64,000 nt of DNA from Jejuia rubra (GTDB taxonomy: Bacteria; Bacteroidota; Bacteroidia; Flavobacteriales; Flavobacteriaceae). A program made the position numbers and the translations under genes. The stretch covers positions 1 through 64,000 of the forward strand of contig NZ_JBHULY010000039.1 in NCBI RefSeq assembly GCF_042684665.1. Reading direction: 5' to 3'. Below are positions 1 to 8,972 of this stretch, in pieces (position 1 is the first letter of the stretch; each line of letters starts with the position of its first letter). The notes beneath the pieces are model-generated. The model ran no database searches, was not told the origin of the DNA, and saw only the letters and a program-made list of their open reading frames with translations.

Positions 1-33
1 TACTGCAATCCGTGGGAGAGTAGGTCGCCGCCT
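1..33 (+). rRNA. 5S ribosomal RNA, 3' end only
   Basis: The window opens inside the 3' arm of a 5S rRNA. The stretch GGGAGAGTAGGTCGCCGCC is the characteristic 3' end of flavobacterial 5S rRNA. The rest of the gene, and presumably 23S and 16S, lies left of the window. A strong hairpin terminator follows at once, so this is the end of an rrn operon. Confidence 0.85.
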
Positions 34-39
34 TTTTTG

Positions 40-75
40 AAGGTCCAATTACAATCGTAGTTGGACCTTTTTTTT
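40..75 (+). terminator. rrn operon intrinsic terminator
   Basis: The perfect stem AAGGTCCAA / TTGGACCTT (40-48 and 61-69) encloses a 12-nt loop and is followed by a T run. It directly follows the 5S rRNA end. Confidence 0.85.
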
Positions 76-132
76 GCCCTTAATTTCAATATCTTTAATA
101 CCAATACGTACAAAACGAGATCTCTTCCAATT

Positions 133-1470
133 ATGTTGTACACCATAATAGATGTTGAAACGACGGGAAAGAGCAATAAACTTACCGAAATTTCTATTTT
201 TAAATACGATGGTACACAAGTTATCGATGAGTTTACCACTTTAATTAACCCAGAGATTTGGATACCGGATTATATTATGGCACTCACAGGAATTGATAAT
301 GAAATGGTTGCTGACGCTCCCACATTCCCAGATATTGCACAGACTATTTTAGCGTTTACGGCCGACTGTATTTTTGTGGCGCATAATGTGAATTTTGATT
401 ATAACATGATTCGGAATGAATTTAAAACCTTGGGAATTGATTTCAACCGAAAGAAGTTATGCACGATTCGATTGGCCAGAAAACTAATTCCCGGACATAA
501 ATCGTATAGTTTAGGGAAACTTTGTAATGATTTACATATTACTATTGTAGATAGACATAGGGCAAGGGGCGATGCAGAAGCTACTGTGGTGCTGTTTGAA
601 GTTTTACTACATCAGGAGCATGCCGATACGGTCTTTGAAGCGTTTTTAAGAAAATCCTCAAGGGAAGCTACGTTACCATCGCATTTGCCTACTTCGGTGT
701 TCAATAACCTGCCTCATTCCCCGGGGATATATCTTTTTAAGAATAAAAAAGGTAAGATTATTTATGTGGGTAAAGCTAAGGACATCAAAAAACGGGTACT
801 GAGCCATTTTTACAGCAAGGCCAAAAAATCTCTTGCGATGTGTCGAGAGACAGCCGATATTGATTTTGAGCGTTCAGGATCTGAATTGAGTGCGCTGTTG
901 ATGGAAGATGCCGCTATTAAAAAACATTATCCAGAGTATAACCAAGTAGCCAAACGCGCTCAAAAACGCTATGCTATTTTTAGCTATACTGACCGAAAGG
1001 GAATTATGCATATTGCCTATAATTCGCTTAGGGCTACCCCAAGCCCCATCCTTATTTTAAATTCCATTACGGAATGTCGGCAGGAGATTGAAGATATTTG
1101 CAGTAGGTTTGAATTGTGTCCGAAGTATTGCCATTTGCAAGAATCCGTAGCCAGTTGCAACCATTTTAAGATTCATACCTGTAAAGGGATTTGTAAAGAT
1201 GAAGAACCACCAGAAGCATATAACCAACGTGTTTTACACGCTTTAGAAAGCTTACGACAACATAAAAAAGATGTTGTTTTAAAACAAAAGGGACGCTATG
1301 CCCATGAAGATGCGTTTGTTATGATAGCACAAGGCAGGTATTTAGGTTATGGATTTATTGATAAAACCGGACAGGTTACTACCACAGAAGAGTTAGAACC
1401 CTTTTTAATACGGCAACAGGATAATAGTGATATTAAAAAGATTATTAGGAAGGTATTAACTCAATTATAA
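133..1470 (+). CDS. DnaQ-like exonuclease fused to GIY-YIG endonuclease
   Basis: A 445-residue two-domain nuclease. Residues 1-170 form a DEDDh 3'-5' exonuclease: DVETTG with D7/E9, VAHNVNFDYN, and the HRARGDAEA ExoIII motif. The domain resembles the epsilon proofreading subunit of DNA polymerase III. A UvrC-like GIY-YIG domain follows (SPGIYLF ... IIYVGKAKDIKKRV). The C-terminal third has a cluster of cysteines (C-x3-C around residues 330-365). This architecture is known in Bacteroidota and is related to the UvrC homologue Cho, so a DNA repair role is likely. An upstream in-frame TTG at 61 lies inside the rRNA terminator, so the ATG at 133 was chosen. It is separated from the rRNA operon only by the terminator. 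Confidence 0.85.
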   Translation: MLYTIIDVETTGKSNKLTEISIFKYDGTQVIDEFTTLINPEIWIPDYIMALTGIDNEMVADAPTFPDIAQTILAFTADCIFVAHNVNFDYNMIRNEFKTLGIDFNRKKLCTIRLARKLIPGHKSYSLGKLCNDLHITIVDRHRARGDAEATVVLFEVLLHQEHADTVFEAFLRKSSREATLPSHLPTSVFNNLPHSPGIYLFKNKKGKIIYVGKAKDIKKRVLSHFYSKAKKSLAMCRETADIDFERSGSELSALLMEDAAIKKHYPEYNQVAKRAQKRYAIFSYTDRKGIMHIAYNSLRATPSPILILNSITECRQEIEDICSRFELCPKYCHLQESVASCNHFKIHTCKGICKDEEPPEAYNQRVLHALESLRQHKKDVVLKQKGRYAHEDAFVMIAQGRYLGYGFIDKTGQVTTTEELEPFLIRQQDNSDIKKIIRKVLTQL

Positions 1471-1587
1471 ATAGCAATATTTTATAATTAAATTATTTTA
1501 ATAAATCTTCAATTTTTAAGGAAAAGTCTTAATATTTTTGATTACTTTTCTTTTTTTATTTTAATCAATAGCTTTAATAAACCGATT

Positions 1588-2283
1588 ATGGCAGAGGATT
1601 ATATTCTATTTAATAAGCTTTTTAATGATTTTCAGAAAAAGAGTCGTACAGTAAATAATTATTACGATTTCGAAGCATTTAGTGACATGAAAATTATTTT
1701 AAGTAAATATGTTGAGCTTTATGATAAAAGAGCTTATAATTACTACAATTTAGATGTTTCTAAAGTTAGAAAAATGTTGTCAGGGTTTAATAATCATATG
1801 AAAAAGGATCTTTTGTCTTTTTTTATTAAAAAACTCGTTCTCAATGGAAATACTGAAAAGGCGAGGGAAATAATTAAATTTTCAAATCAAGTTGAGATTA
1901 ATTGCTCATTGGCTGATTTGAAGAATGGAAAAAACAGAATAAAAAATATTCTAAATATTATTCATAAATCTAGTGCTTATAATTATTGGACATTGATAAT
2001 TAGTTTAGTTTTAACAATCTTCTTTTCCTTATTGATTTTTTCAACGGCTCCATATCAATTTATGGAAGTGATTGAAGTAAAAAAGCAATTAATAACAACA
2101 AATAAGTTTTTGAACAATTTATGCAACCTAGTTTTATATATTTTTGACAATGATTATAAGATGGAGGTCAAACCGATTAGTTTTTGTGGAGTGGTCTTAA
2201 TTATTTCGTTGAAAATTTTATTTGTTCTAATTATTGGTAATTATTTAGTTAGAGAATTATTAGATAAGTTTAAAATATCTTAA
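1588..2283 (+). CDS. Hypothetical membrane protein, first gene of an AT-rich three-gene block
   Basis: A 231-residue protein that I do not recognise. The first ~130 residues are charged, helical and Lys/Asn/Tyr-rich. A hydrophobic segment follows at about 135-155 (YWTLIISLVLTIFFSLLIF) and another at about 198-221 (GVVLIISLKILFVLIIGNYL), so it is a C-terminally anchored two-helix membrane protein with a soluble N-terminal domain. It ends 3 nt before the start of the kinase-like gene at 2287, so the two are surely cotranscribed. Codon use is far more AT-rich than in neighbouring genes, which suggests transfer. A signalling or membrane effector role is possible but is only inferred from context. 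Confidence 0.75.
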   Translation: MAEDYILFNKLFNDFQKKSRTVNNYYDFEAFSDMKIILSKYVELYDKRAYNYYNLDVSKVRKMLSGFNNHMKKDLLSFFIKKLVLNGNTEKAREIIKFSNQVEINCSLADLKNGKNRIKNILNIIHKSSAYNYWTLIISLVLTIFFSLLIFSTAPYQFMEVIEVKKQLITTNKFLNNLCNLVLYIFDNDYKMEVKPISFCGVVLIISLKILFVLIIGNYLVRELLDKFKIS

Positions 2284-2286
2284 AAA

Positions 2287-3972
2287 ATGACTTTAGAGGA
2301 AATCGATTACGATATACGCAAATTTAACTCAATTTTTTTGAGGCTAGTATTATTTGTTTTGCTTTTCCTGATTTATGATAGAAATGATAATTTTTATGAG
2401 CCTTTAACTTATTTAATAACTGCAGCTTTATATTTAATATTATTGCTAATCAACTATAAGTTAACCAAGAAAAAATACAAGGGGAAGTGCCGTTTGATTT
2501 TGGATTTGTTAATTATTGGAATCTTTTTATTTAGGAAAGACTTAAGTTCAACTATTAATTATATGCCCTATATGCTATTGCTGTTTAATATGAACAGTCA
2601 TTCTAATAGGAAAAGTAATATTTTAGTTTTCATAATTCTTTTTCATTTATCAATTCTTGTTGCTTGTAATTTTAAATTTATATGGACATTTCAATTAATC
2701 CCAGTCTTATTTTATGGATTCGTTTTCTTCTATTTTGTTAGAAAATATTTTAGAGTTCTAAATGAAAAAGTTATTGAATCAATAGGGGATTTATTTATTG
2801 AAAATGTAAATAATAATACTAATCATCATATATTAGAAAATGTTAAAGCACACATAAACAAAAAGAAAACTCTCAAAAACTTTTTGACTATTGAAAATCT
2901 TTATCTTTTTGTTAGGTTAAAAGAAAATTTAGTTCTTATTAAAGGGTCAGAATTTGTTAAGACAGATCCTAAAATAGTTGAGGAAGAAAAGAAAAAGTTA
3001 TTTTCTTTTTTAGAAGATGAAAAAAGTACTTTATTGTTTACAAAAGAGATTGTTATAGATGGAAAAGAATATGATAATTTGGTTTGGGTAAAACATGAAA
3101 TTCTACGCCACCAATATGTTTTTTTAATTGCAACGAAGTCATATTTGGGATATATAGGAGGGGCAATAGTTTCTAGCTTAAGACCAATTTTTGAATATAT
3201 AGCCCGAATATTTTACGTCACAAATAGACTTGATAATTTGCAAAAAGAGCAAACGGAAATTATTAAGGAAAAGGTTACTCATGTTTTGGACGCACAAAAT
3301 GCACTTCATTTTGTAAAAAACAAATTATCTCCAATAACTAGAACAATTAATTTAGTTGATAGATTGTACAAAAAGCCTGAAAAACTATCAGAAAAAAAGA
3401 AGAATTATATTAAACAGGAGTTAAAAAATAATACTAATAATGAAAAAGTAAAAGAGATTTTAAGAAAAGCAGAAGTTTTAATAAAGGGGGTAGATAATTT
3501 ATTAAATCAAGAAGATGAAATTGTTTCTGTAAAGAGAATTATTGATGTTTTTAGGCAAAATTGGTTACACCATTTTAATTCTACCGAATCAATCTTCGTT
3601 GACATTAAAGATGTCTCTAATACTAAAATCAGCTTTAATTCAATGCTTTATGATTTTGTGTTTACTGATATTATTGAAAATATAAGCAAATATTCTAATG
3701 ATTTTGTAAGCATAGTATTTACACAAGAAAATGAAACTGAAATAAGTATGTATTTTGTTAATTCAATAAAGGATTTTGAAAAAAACTACAGAGAGTTAAA
3801 GAAAATTTGTGAGTTGTATAACCGCGAAGATAATGACGAAATATACAAAAGAAATACTCATGGTTTGAGCTTCGTTCGTCTTCTACTAAGAAGAAAATTA
3901 ATTGAGAATGAAATAAGTATAGATAAATCTAGAGAATTATTTACTTTTAAAATAACTTTAAAATTAGCATGA
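2287..3972 (+). CDS. Degenerate membrane histidine kinase-like protein
   Basis: A 561-residue protein. About six hydrophobic segments occupy residues 17-150 (5TM/7TM-like sensor). A poorly conserved linker (160-330) follows, then a kinase-like core. HFVKNKLSPI aligns with the HisKA H-box consensus HExxNPLxxI and places a candidate phospho-acceptor at His341. The N-box is DIIENISKYSN (E464/N465) and the G2-like loop is HGLSF (525-529). The DxGxG (G1) box that normally lies between them is not visible; the equivalent strand reads YFVNSIKDF. ATP binding may therefore be altered. The stop overlaps the start of the receiver gene (ATGA at 3969-3972), so the two are translationally coupled and probably partners. 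Confidence 0.75.
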   Translation: MTLEEIDYDIRKFNSIFLRLVLFVLLFLIYDRNDNFYEPLTYLITAALYLILLLINYKLTKKKYKGKCRLILDLLIIGIFLFRKDLSSTINYMPYMLLLFNMNSHSNRKSNILVFIILFHLSILVACNFKFIWTFQLIPVLFYGFVFFYFVRKYFRVLNEKVIESIGDLFIENVNNNTNHHILENVKAHINKKKTLKNFLTIENLYLFVRLKENLVLIKGSEFVKTDPKIVEEEKKKLFSFLEDEKSTLLFTKEIVIDGKEYDNLVWVKHEILRHQYVFLIATKSYLGYIGGAIVSSLRPIFEYIARIFYVTNRLDNLQKEQTEIIKEKVTHVLDAQNALHFVKNKLSPITRTINLVDRLYKKPEKLSEKKKNYIKQELKNNTNNEKVKEILRKAEVLIKGVDNLLNQEDEIVSVKRIIDVFRQNWLHHFNSTESIFVDIKDVSNTKISFNSMLYDFVFTDIIENISKYSNDFVSIVFTQENETEISMYFVNSIKDFEKNYRELKKICELYNREDNDEIYKRNTHGLSFVRLLLRRKLIENEISIDKSRELFTFKITLKLA

Positions 3973-4343
3973 AGATTTTAATATTTGAAAATGAGGTTCA
4001 AGGAGTAAAAGGATCATTTGATGACGTTAATTTTCTTGATTTTAATGAAGAATTAAGTTTTGAGTATTACGAGAAATCTCAAACCTTTACAAAATTTGAA
4101 TCACTAAATGATTATGCGGTGGCTTTTGTTGATATTGATTTATCAACGAATAGCGAAAAGGATGGATATGCCATTATTGATGATTTCATAAATAACTACA
4201 ATTATAAACGGATCGTGGTCATGACTGGCCATGATGTCAAAGAAAAACTAAAACTAAAAAAAATAGACTTTTTAAAAATTTTAGGAAAGCCTATTTTTTT
4301 AGATGAATTAGAACTATTGATCAGATCATATAAAAACACATAA
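3969..4343 (+). CDS. Stand-alone response regulator receiver-like protein
   Basis: A 124-residue single receiver domain with no output domain. The conserved phospho-acceptor is D55 in AFVDIDL, the switch threonine is T86 in VVMTGH, and the invariant lysine is K107 in LGKPI. The N-terminal acidic pair that binds magnesium is divergent (IFENE in place of VDDE). It overlaps the kinase-like gene by 4 nt. With no DNA-binding domain, the output must go through a partner; the membrane protein encoded first in the block is the obvious candidate. About 440 bp without genes follow. Confidence 0.75.
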   Translation: MKILIFENEVQGVKGSFDDVNFLDFNEELSFEYYEKSQTFTKFESLNDYAVAFVDIDLSTNSEKDGYAIIDDFINNYNYKRIVVMTGHDVKEKLKLKKIDFLKILGKPIFLDELELLIRSYKNT

Positions 4344-4572
4344 ATACGCATAAAATATTTATTACAGTAAATGATAACTACTTTTTAAGTAAAGATATTT
4401 TTAATTCGATCTAGTCAATTAAGAGGTACATGTTGTTGTGAAACAGTTTTATATGTTTTTGAACGGCGCGTTTGAAGGATTACTTCTAAATATTATTGAG
4501 GCTACTTTCGTACAATGAATTTAGTAAATAAAAACTTGTTGTTTGGCTTTTAAACGACCTTGGCAGATAAGT

Positions 4573-4600
4573 GCGGGAGCGATAGTAGCGGCATCCTTTT
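4573..4600 (+). repeat. Interspersed repeat, GATAGTAGCGGCATCC family, copy 1
   Basis: The sequence GATAGTAGCGGCATCCTTTT and the preceding GCGGGAGC are the reverse complement, with a few changes, of 56902-56929 (AAAAGGATGCCGCTTCTATC). Both copies are intergenic. Motifs of this kind are common between genes in flavobacteria. Confidence 0.6.
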
Positions 4601-4647
4601 TATGGTTTGGGAAGAACTGAGGTTTGGTTTGGTCTATACATTTAACA

Positions 4648-4680
4648 GATTGCTTCGTTGCTGCGCTTCTCGCAATGACG
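4648..4680 (-). repeat. Interspersed repeat, CATTGCGAG/GAAGCAATC family, copy 1
   Basis: On the minus strand this reads CGTCATTGCGAG... ending CGAAGCAATCT. The same motif occurs at 50230-50257, with an inverted partner at 50315-50349. It is intergenic and non-coding. Confidence 0.65.
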
Positions 4681-4786
4681 TGAATAAAAAGATACAGCGG
4701 ATAGCGCGGTTTTTACTTTTTTGTAAAAACCCGCCATAAAAATCTTTCAAATTAGTATCTTCATTTTTTAAATCCTAAAGTATTAC

Positions 4787-7222
4787 ATGGCCGAAAATAA
4801 AGAACTGGACCTAGCTTGGCAATTTGTAAACCATACGAATCGCTGTATTTTTTTAACAGGAAAGGCCGGAACGGGTAAAACTACTTTTTTGCACCGTTTA
4901 AAGATGCATAGCTTGAAGCGTTTGGTAGTTGTGGCGCCCACGGGTGTTGCGGCGATTAATGCAAAAGGTGTTACGATCCACTCTTTTTTTCAAATGCCTT
5001 TTGGCCCAATTTTGCCGGATACGGATTTGAATGCTGGCAAGGGTTTTAATCGAAAATTTAGCAAAACAAAGATCAATATCATTAAGTCGATGGATCTTTT
5101 GGTGATTGATGAAATCAGTATGGTACGTGCGGATTTGCTGGATGGCATCGATAGGACGTTGCGACGGTTTAGAAATCGAAATAGGGTTTTTGGTGGCGTA
5201 CAGGTGTTGATGATTGGTGATCTGCAACAATTGTCGCCCGTTATCAAAGAGAGCGAATGGGCGTTGTTGCGGCATGAATACAAAAACGGTTTCTTTTTCA
5301 GCAGTAAGGCCTTTATGGATTGTAACGCGATTACAATCGAGCTGAAACATATTTATCGCCAGGAAAACCCAAAATTCATCGAGATTCTTAATGAGATTAG
5401 AAATAATAAATTGTCCGACGCTGGGGCAACAGAACTAAATAAACGCTATATCCCGGATTTTAAACCTGAGCCGGACGAGGGTTATATTTCGCTAACTACC
5501 CATAATAATAGGGCAGAGGCTACCAACAGAAAGGAGTTGGAGAAACTTAGTTCCAAAACGTCTACCTATAAGGCCACAGTGAAAGGTAAATTCCCTGAAA
5601 TGTCCTATCCAAATAAGGAGGTTTTGGAACTTAAAGTTGGAGCGCAGGTGATGTTTGTTAAAAATGATAGTAGTCCGGAAAAACGCTATTTCAATGGAAA
5701 AATAGGAAAGGTTATCCATTTAGATAAAGATGAAGTGACGGTTCACTGTACGGATGATGACTTCAATATTATTGTAACACCGGAGGAATGGGAGAACGTT
5801 AAATATACCGTGGATGCAGAAACGAAGGCTATTACCGAAGAAAGGATTGGAAGTTTTACCCAAATGCCTTTGCGCTTGGCGTGGAGCATCACGATTCATA
5901 AAAGTCAAGGGCTAACGTTTGAAAAGGCGATTATCGATGCTGAAGGTGCTTTTGCCCATGGGCAAACATATGTGGCGTTAAGCAGATGTAAGTCTTTGGA
6001 AGGCCTGGTGTTAAAAAGTAAAATCCATTCAAATCAGATTATTTCTGATGCCAATGTGGATAGTTTTAATACTCAGGCAGCTGAAAATGCGCCGGATCAA
6101 AAGGTGTTGGAAGATTCGCAGAAACGTTTTCAGTTGGATGCGATTGCCGAAATCTTTGGGTTTTATCAATTTTTGTATCCCGTAAATCGCATTTTGGATA
6201 TTTATTATAAAAACCGCACGGTAATCGAAGGCTCGGTTGAATCCACCTTTTTGCCTATTAAAGACTGTGTTACTAATTTCTTGAAGGTGGCAAATGGATT
6301 TAAGGTACAATTGGAACGGCTATCAGAAAATGAAGGAATGGCCGAAGATAGTGTCCTAATACAAGAAAGATTTAAAAAAGGGATTGCCTATTTTAAAACC
6401 GAAACGGAGACTAAGATTTTAGAACCTTTGAAGCATTTTGCATTTACTACGGATAACAAAGCGATTCAAAAAGATATTGACAAGCCTTTGGATACCATTC
6501 AGGAGTTACTTGCCGTAAAGGTTTTATATTTTAACGGATTAACGGATGGCTTTGATGCAAAGCACTTTTTGGAACTTCGCGCGAAATCCGTTTTCAATGA
6601 GAAGCAAAAACCCAAAACTAGAAGAAAGTCGGTTGTTGAGGGTACTAGCAATGTGGAATTATTTGAAAAATTGCGCATGTTGCGTAATGAAATTGCTGAA
6701 GAAAAAGGCTTGGTGCATTTTCAAATTTTTACGCAAAAAGCACTTTATGAAATGTGTGAGACTTTGCCAACCAACAAACCAGAATTGTTGAAGGTAAATG
6801 GTATGGGTAAAACCCGGGTTGAAAAGTACGGCTCCGCTATTTTAAAAGTAATCCGAGCCTATTGTGACGACCATAATATTGAGACTTCTGCGGAAGCCGA
6901 AATTTTTGATGCGCCCAAACCAAAGCGTAAAAAAGGGGATACCAAAAAAGAATCTTTATCATTGTTTCAATCGGGGAAATCCGTGCAGGAGATTGCGGAT
7001 GTTCGGGAGTTGAATATCAATACCATCATCGGGCATTTGGCTAGTTTTATACCTTCTGGTGAAGTGGAAATAAAGGATTTAATTCCTGAAACGCATTACA
7101 ATGAACTAAAGGAAATTATTCCGCAGAAAACCTTTGAAAACCTATCGGATTTAAAACATCAGTTGGATGATAAATACAGTTATGGTGAATTGCGGTTGGT
7201 ACTTGAGGATTTGAATTCCTGA
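4787..7222 (+). CDS. PIF1/RecD-like DNA helicase with HRDC domain
   Basis: An 811-residue SF1 helicase. Walker A is GKAGTGKTT (residues 25-33) and motif II is VIDEISM. A Q/GDxxQL motif (MIGDLQQLSPV) and the UvrD/RecD C-terminal motifs follow, including SITIHKSQGLTFEKAIID and YVALSRCKSLEGL. An HRDC-type domain comes next (about 620-700, LLKVNGMGKTRVEKYG), then a C-terminal helix-turn-helix found in RecQ-like helicases (SLFQSGKSVQEIADVRELNI). The family unwinds DNA ATP-dependently; PIF1-like members act on G-quadruplexes and stalled forks, which is inference here. Single gene, ATG start 4787. Confidence 0.85.
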   Translation: MAENKELDLAWQFVNHTNRCIFLTGKAGTGKTTFLHRLKMHSLKRLVVVAPTGVAAINAKGVTIHSFFQMPFGPILPDTDLNAGKGFNRKFSKTKINIIKSMDLLVIDEISMVRADLLDGIDRTLRRFRNRNRVFGGVQVLMIGDLQQLSPVIKESEWALLRHEYKNGFFFSSKAFMDCNAITIELKHIYRQENPKFIEILNEIRNNKLSDAGATELNKRYIPDFKPEPDEGYISLTTHNNRAEATNRKELEKLSSKTSTYKATVKGKFPEMSYPNKEVLELKVGAQVMFVKNDSSPEKRYFNGKIGKVIHLDKDEVTVHCTDDDFNIIVTPEEWENVKYTVDAETKAITEERIGSFTQMPLRLAWSITIHKSQGLTFEKAIIDAEGAFAHGQTYVALSRCKSLEGLVLKSKIHSNQIISDANVDSFNTQAAENAPDQKVLEDSQKRFQLDAIAEIFGFYQFLYPVNRILDIYYKNRTVIEGSVESTFLPIKDCVTNFLKVANGFKVQLERLSENEGMAEDSVLIQERFKKGIAYFKTETETKILEPLKHFAFTTDNKAIQKDIDKPLDTIQELLAVKVLYFNGLTDGFDAKHFLELRAKSVFNEKQKPKTRRKSVVEGTSNVELFEKLRMLRNEIAEEKGLVHFQIFTQKALYEMCETLPTNKPELLKVNGMGKTRVEKYGSAILKVIRAYCDDHNIETSAEAEIFDAPKPKRKKGDTKKESLSLFQSGKSVQEIADVRELNINTIIGHLASFIPSGEVEIKDLIPETHYNELKEIIPQKTFENLSDLKHQLDDKYSYGELRLVLEDLNS

Positions 7223-7372
7223 CCCCTCCGCTTTCGGTACCTCCCCTTAAAACAATAGGAGGAGTTCAGAAAGCATTTAGATATTTTGATTACTTTTTGT
7301 AAGGATTTGAGCGTGGTTTGACTAAACGAGCATTCTATTTGAAATTCAAATTATTTAGCTAAATTAGTGTCC

Positions 7373-7873
7373 ATGAACGTCATCATCCAATCTACTTTAA
7401 AAACACTTCAAAAATCCCAAGTTTTATTAGACAATTTGACTAATGCACAGTTGTGCGATGCCTCCGTCCCACCATATTATTCTAGTATCGGATGTCATAT
7501 TAGGCATATCCTTGATTTTTATGATTGTATTTTTAATTCGGATGAAAATAATAAAGTGGATTTAACTGCAAGGAGCAGAAACAAAGTAGTGGAATGTGAT
7601 TGTGGACATGCGCAGGACTATTTAAATAGTATTATCAAAAAGTTGAATATGGCTTCTTTTGATATTAAAGACACTGTTTTGGTTTCGGATGATCTGGGAC
7701 TGGGCAAAACAGAGATTCCTTACACGTACGGCTCTTTATTGGCGCAAGCTAACAGCCATACCATTCATCATTACGCCATTATTAATTATATATTCGATAG
7801 TTTAGGGATTACCATCAATGATGCTGAATTTGGATATAATCCAACTACACCCAAGCAGGTATCATCTGAATAG
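7373..7873 (+). CDS. DinB-family protein
   Basis: A 166-residue four-helix-bundle protein. The DinB metal site is visible as histidines in GCHIRHILDFYD and SHTIHHYAIIN. Members are metal-dependent thiol-transferase-like or uncharacterised enzymes; the substrate here is unknown. An upstream GTG at 7367 is in frame, but the ATG at 7373 is the more likely start. The gene converges on the minus-strand DUF6095-like gene, with one base between the stops. Confidence 0.75.
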   Translation: MNVIIQSTLKTLQKSQVLLDNLTNAQLCDASVPPYYSSIGCHIRHILDFYDCIFNSDENNKVDLTARSRNKVVECDCGHAQDYLNSIIKKLNMASFDIKDTVLVSDDLGLGKTEIPYTYGSLLAQANSHTIHHYAIINYIFDSLGITINDAEFGYNPTTPKQVSSE

Positions 7874-7874
7874 C

Positions 7875-8111
7875 TTATTTCTTTTTGAACATACTGTTCA
7901 TGATGGTTCTAATCCCTTTGAACATCATGATCACTGCCATAGCAGAAATGGCGCAGCCCATAATTAGCAAAGGTAAATACAGTTTATCATCTGGTTTGCT
8001 GAATGCAAAACTTAGTAGGATTGGCCCCATAAAAAGGCTTAACAAGGCAAATACCAGAGTTTTTATGCCTTTTACTAATACTTTTTTATTGGTTCTATGT
8101 TCCTCGCTCAT
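7875..8111 (-). CDS. Small two-helix membrane protein, DUF6095-like
   Basis: 78 residues with two hydrophobic helices (about 15-35 and 46-66) and a basic C-terminus. It resembles short flavobacterial membrane proteins annotated as DUF6095; function unknown. Its start overlaps the last 17 nt of murQ, so it is coupled to murQ. The assignment to DUF6095 is from memory of the family and should be treated as probable. Confidence 0.7.
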   Translation of the reverse strand: MSEEHRTNKKVLVKGIKTLVFALLSLFMGPILLSFAFSKPDDKLYLPLLIMGCAISAMAVIMMFKGIRTIMNSMFKKK

Positions 8112-8919
8112 CGTTATAATGCTTTATGGCGTTTCTCACGCTTTTGTGTTCGTTAAGCAGTTTTGAAGCTTCGGCTTCCGAAACTTTAATTTCTTTCATT
8201 ATCATTTTTGTGCCTCTGTCCACTAGCTTGTTATTGCTCAATTGCATATCCACCATTTTATTACCTTTTACATGGCCCAGCTGAATCATAGTGGATGTGG
8301 TAATCATATTGAGTACTAACTTTTGCGCGGTACCAGCTTTCATTCTTGAACTTCCTGTGACGAATTCCGGGCCAACTACCACTTCAATAGGAAATTGGGC
8401 AGTTTTTGATAAAGGACTATTTTGGTTGCAGGTAATACATCCTGTAATGATATTATTTTGATTGCAATTTTCCAAAGCGGAAACAACATATGGGGTGGTG
8501 CCCGAAGCGGCAATCCCTACTACCACATCTTTTGGGCTAATTTTATATGCTTGCAAATCTTTCCAACCTTGACTAGTGGAATCTTCCGCAAACTCCACAG
8601 CTTTTCTAATTGCGGAATCGCCACCTGCTATCAAACCAATAACTAAATCATGCGAAACACCAAAGGTAGGTGGGCACTCCGAAGCATCTACAATTCCTAA
8701 TCTACCACTAGTCCCAGCACCCATATAAAATAGTCGTCCACCTTCTTTCAGTTTTAAAACAATTCGATGGACCAAAGCTTCAATTGCAGGCAGGACTTTT
8801 TCAACGGCGTAAGGTACAGTTTTGTCCTCATCGTTGATGTTTTTCAACAGTTCCGAAACACTCATCTTTTCCAGATGGTCATGGTTGGAATCTTGCTCGG
8901 TAGTTTTGGTGAAACTCAT
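8095..8919 (-). CDS. murQ: N-acetylmuramic acid 6-phosphate etherase
   Basis: 274 residues. It cleaves the D-lactyl ether of MurNAc-6-phosphate to give GlcNAc-6-phosphate and lactate in peptidoglycan recycling. The SIS sugar-binding domain is clear: YMGAGTSGRLGIVDASE, then GIAASGTTPYV, and the conserved GPEFVTGSSRMKAGTAQK. Slightly shorter than E. coli MurQ (298 residues), mainly at the C-terminus. No kinase gene such as anmK or murK is adjacent. The downstream DUF6095-like gene overlaps it. Confidence 0.93.
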   Translation of the reverse strand: MSFTKTTEQDSNHDHLEKMSVSELLKNINDEDKTVPYAVEKVLPAIEALVHRIVLKLKEGGRLFYMGAGTSGRLGIVDASECPPTFGVSHDLVIGLIAGGDSAIRKAVEFAEDSTSQGWKDLQAYKISPKDVVVGIAASGTTPYVVSALENCNQNNIITGCITCNQNSPLSKTAQFPIEVVVGPEFVTGSSRMKAGTAQKLVLNMITTSTMIQLGHVKGNKMVDMQLSNNKLVDRGTKMIMKEIKVSEAEASKLLNEHKSVRNAIKHYNDERGT

Positions 8920-8940
8920 TTTTCAAAAATACTAATTATA

Positions 8941-8966
8941 AAAAAAGCTCCCGAAATGGAAGCTTT
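8941..8966 (-). terminator. Terminator of icd
   Basis: On the minus strand AAGCTTCC, loop ATTTC, GGGAGCTT then seven T. It starts 7 nt past the icd stop at 8973 and separates icd from murQ. Confidence 0.75.
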
Positions 8967-8972
8967 GATATT

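Larger units (their letters stand above)
4344..4786. other. Gene-free stretch with two interspersed-repeat fragments
   Basis: No ORF worth calling. It contains GCGGGAGCGATAGTAGCGGC at 4573-4592 continuing to CATCCTTTT, and an AGATTGCTTCGTT ... CGCAATGACG block (4648-4680). Both belong to repeat families that recur elsewhere in this window (56902-56929; 50230-50349). The repeats separate the AT-rich block from the helicase gene. Confidence 0.7.

Noticed and set aside
4898..5350. 150-codon minus-strand ORF inside the helicase gene
   Set aside because: It lies fully opposite Walker A to motif III coding sequence and has no recognisable protein features.
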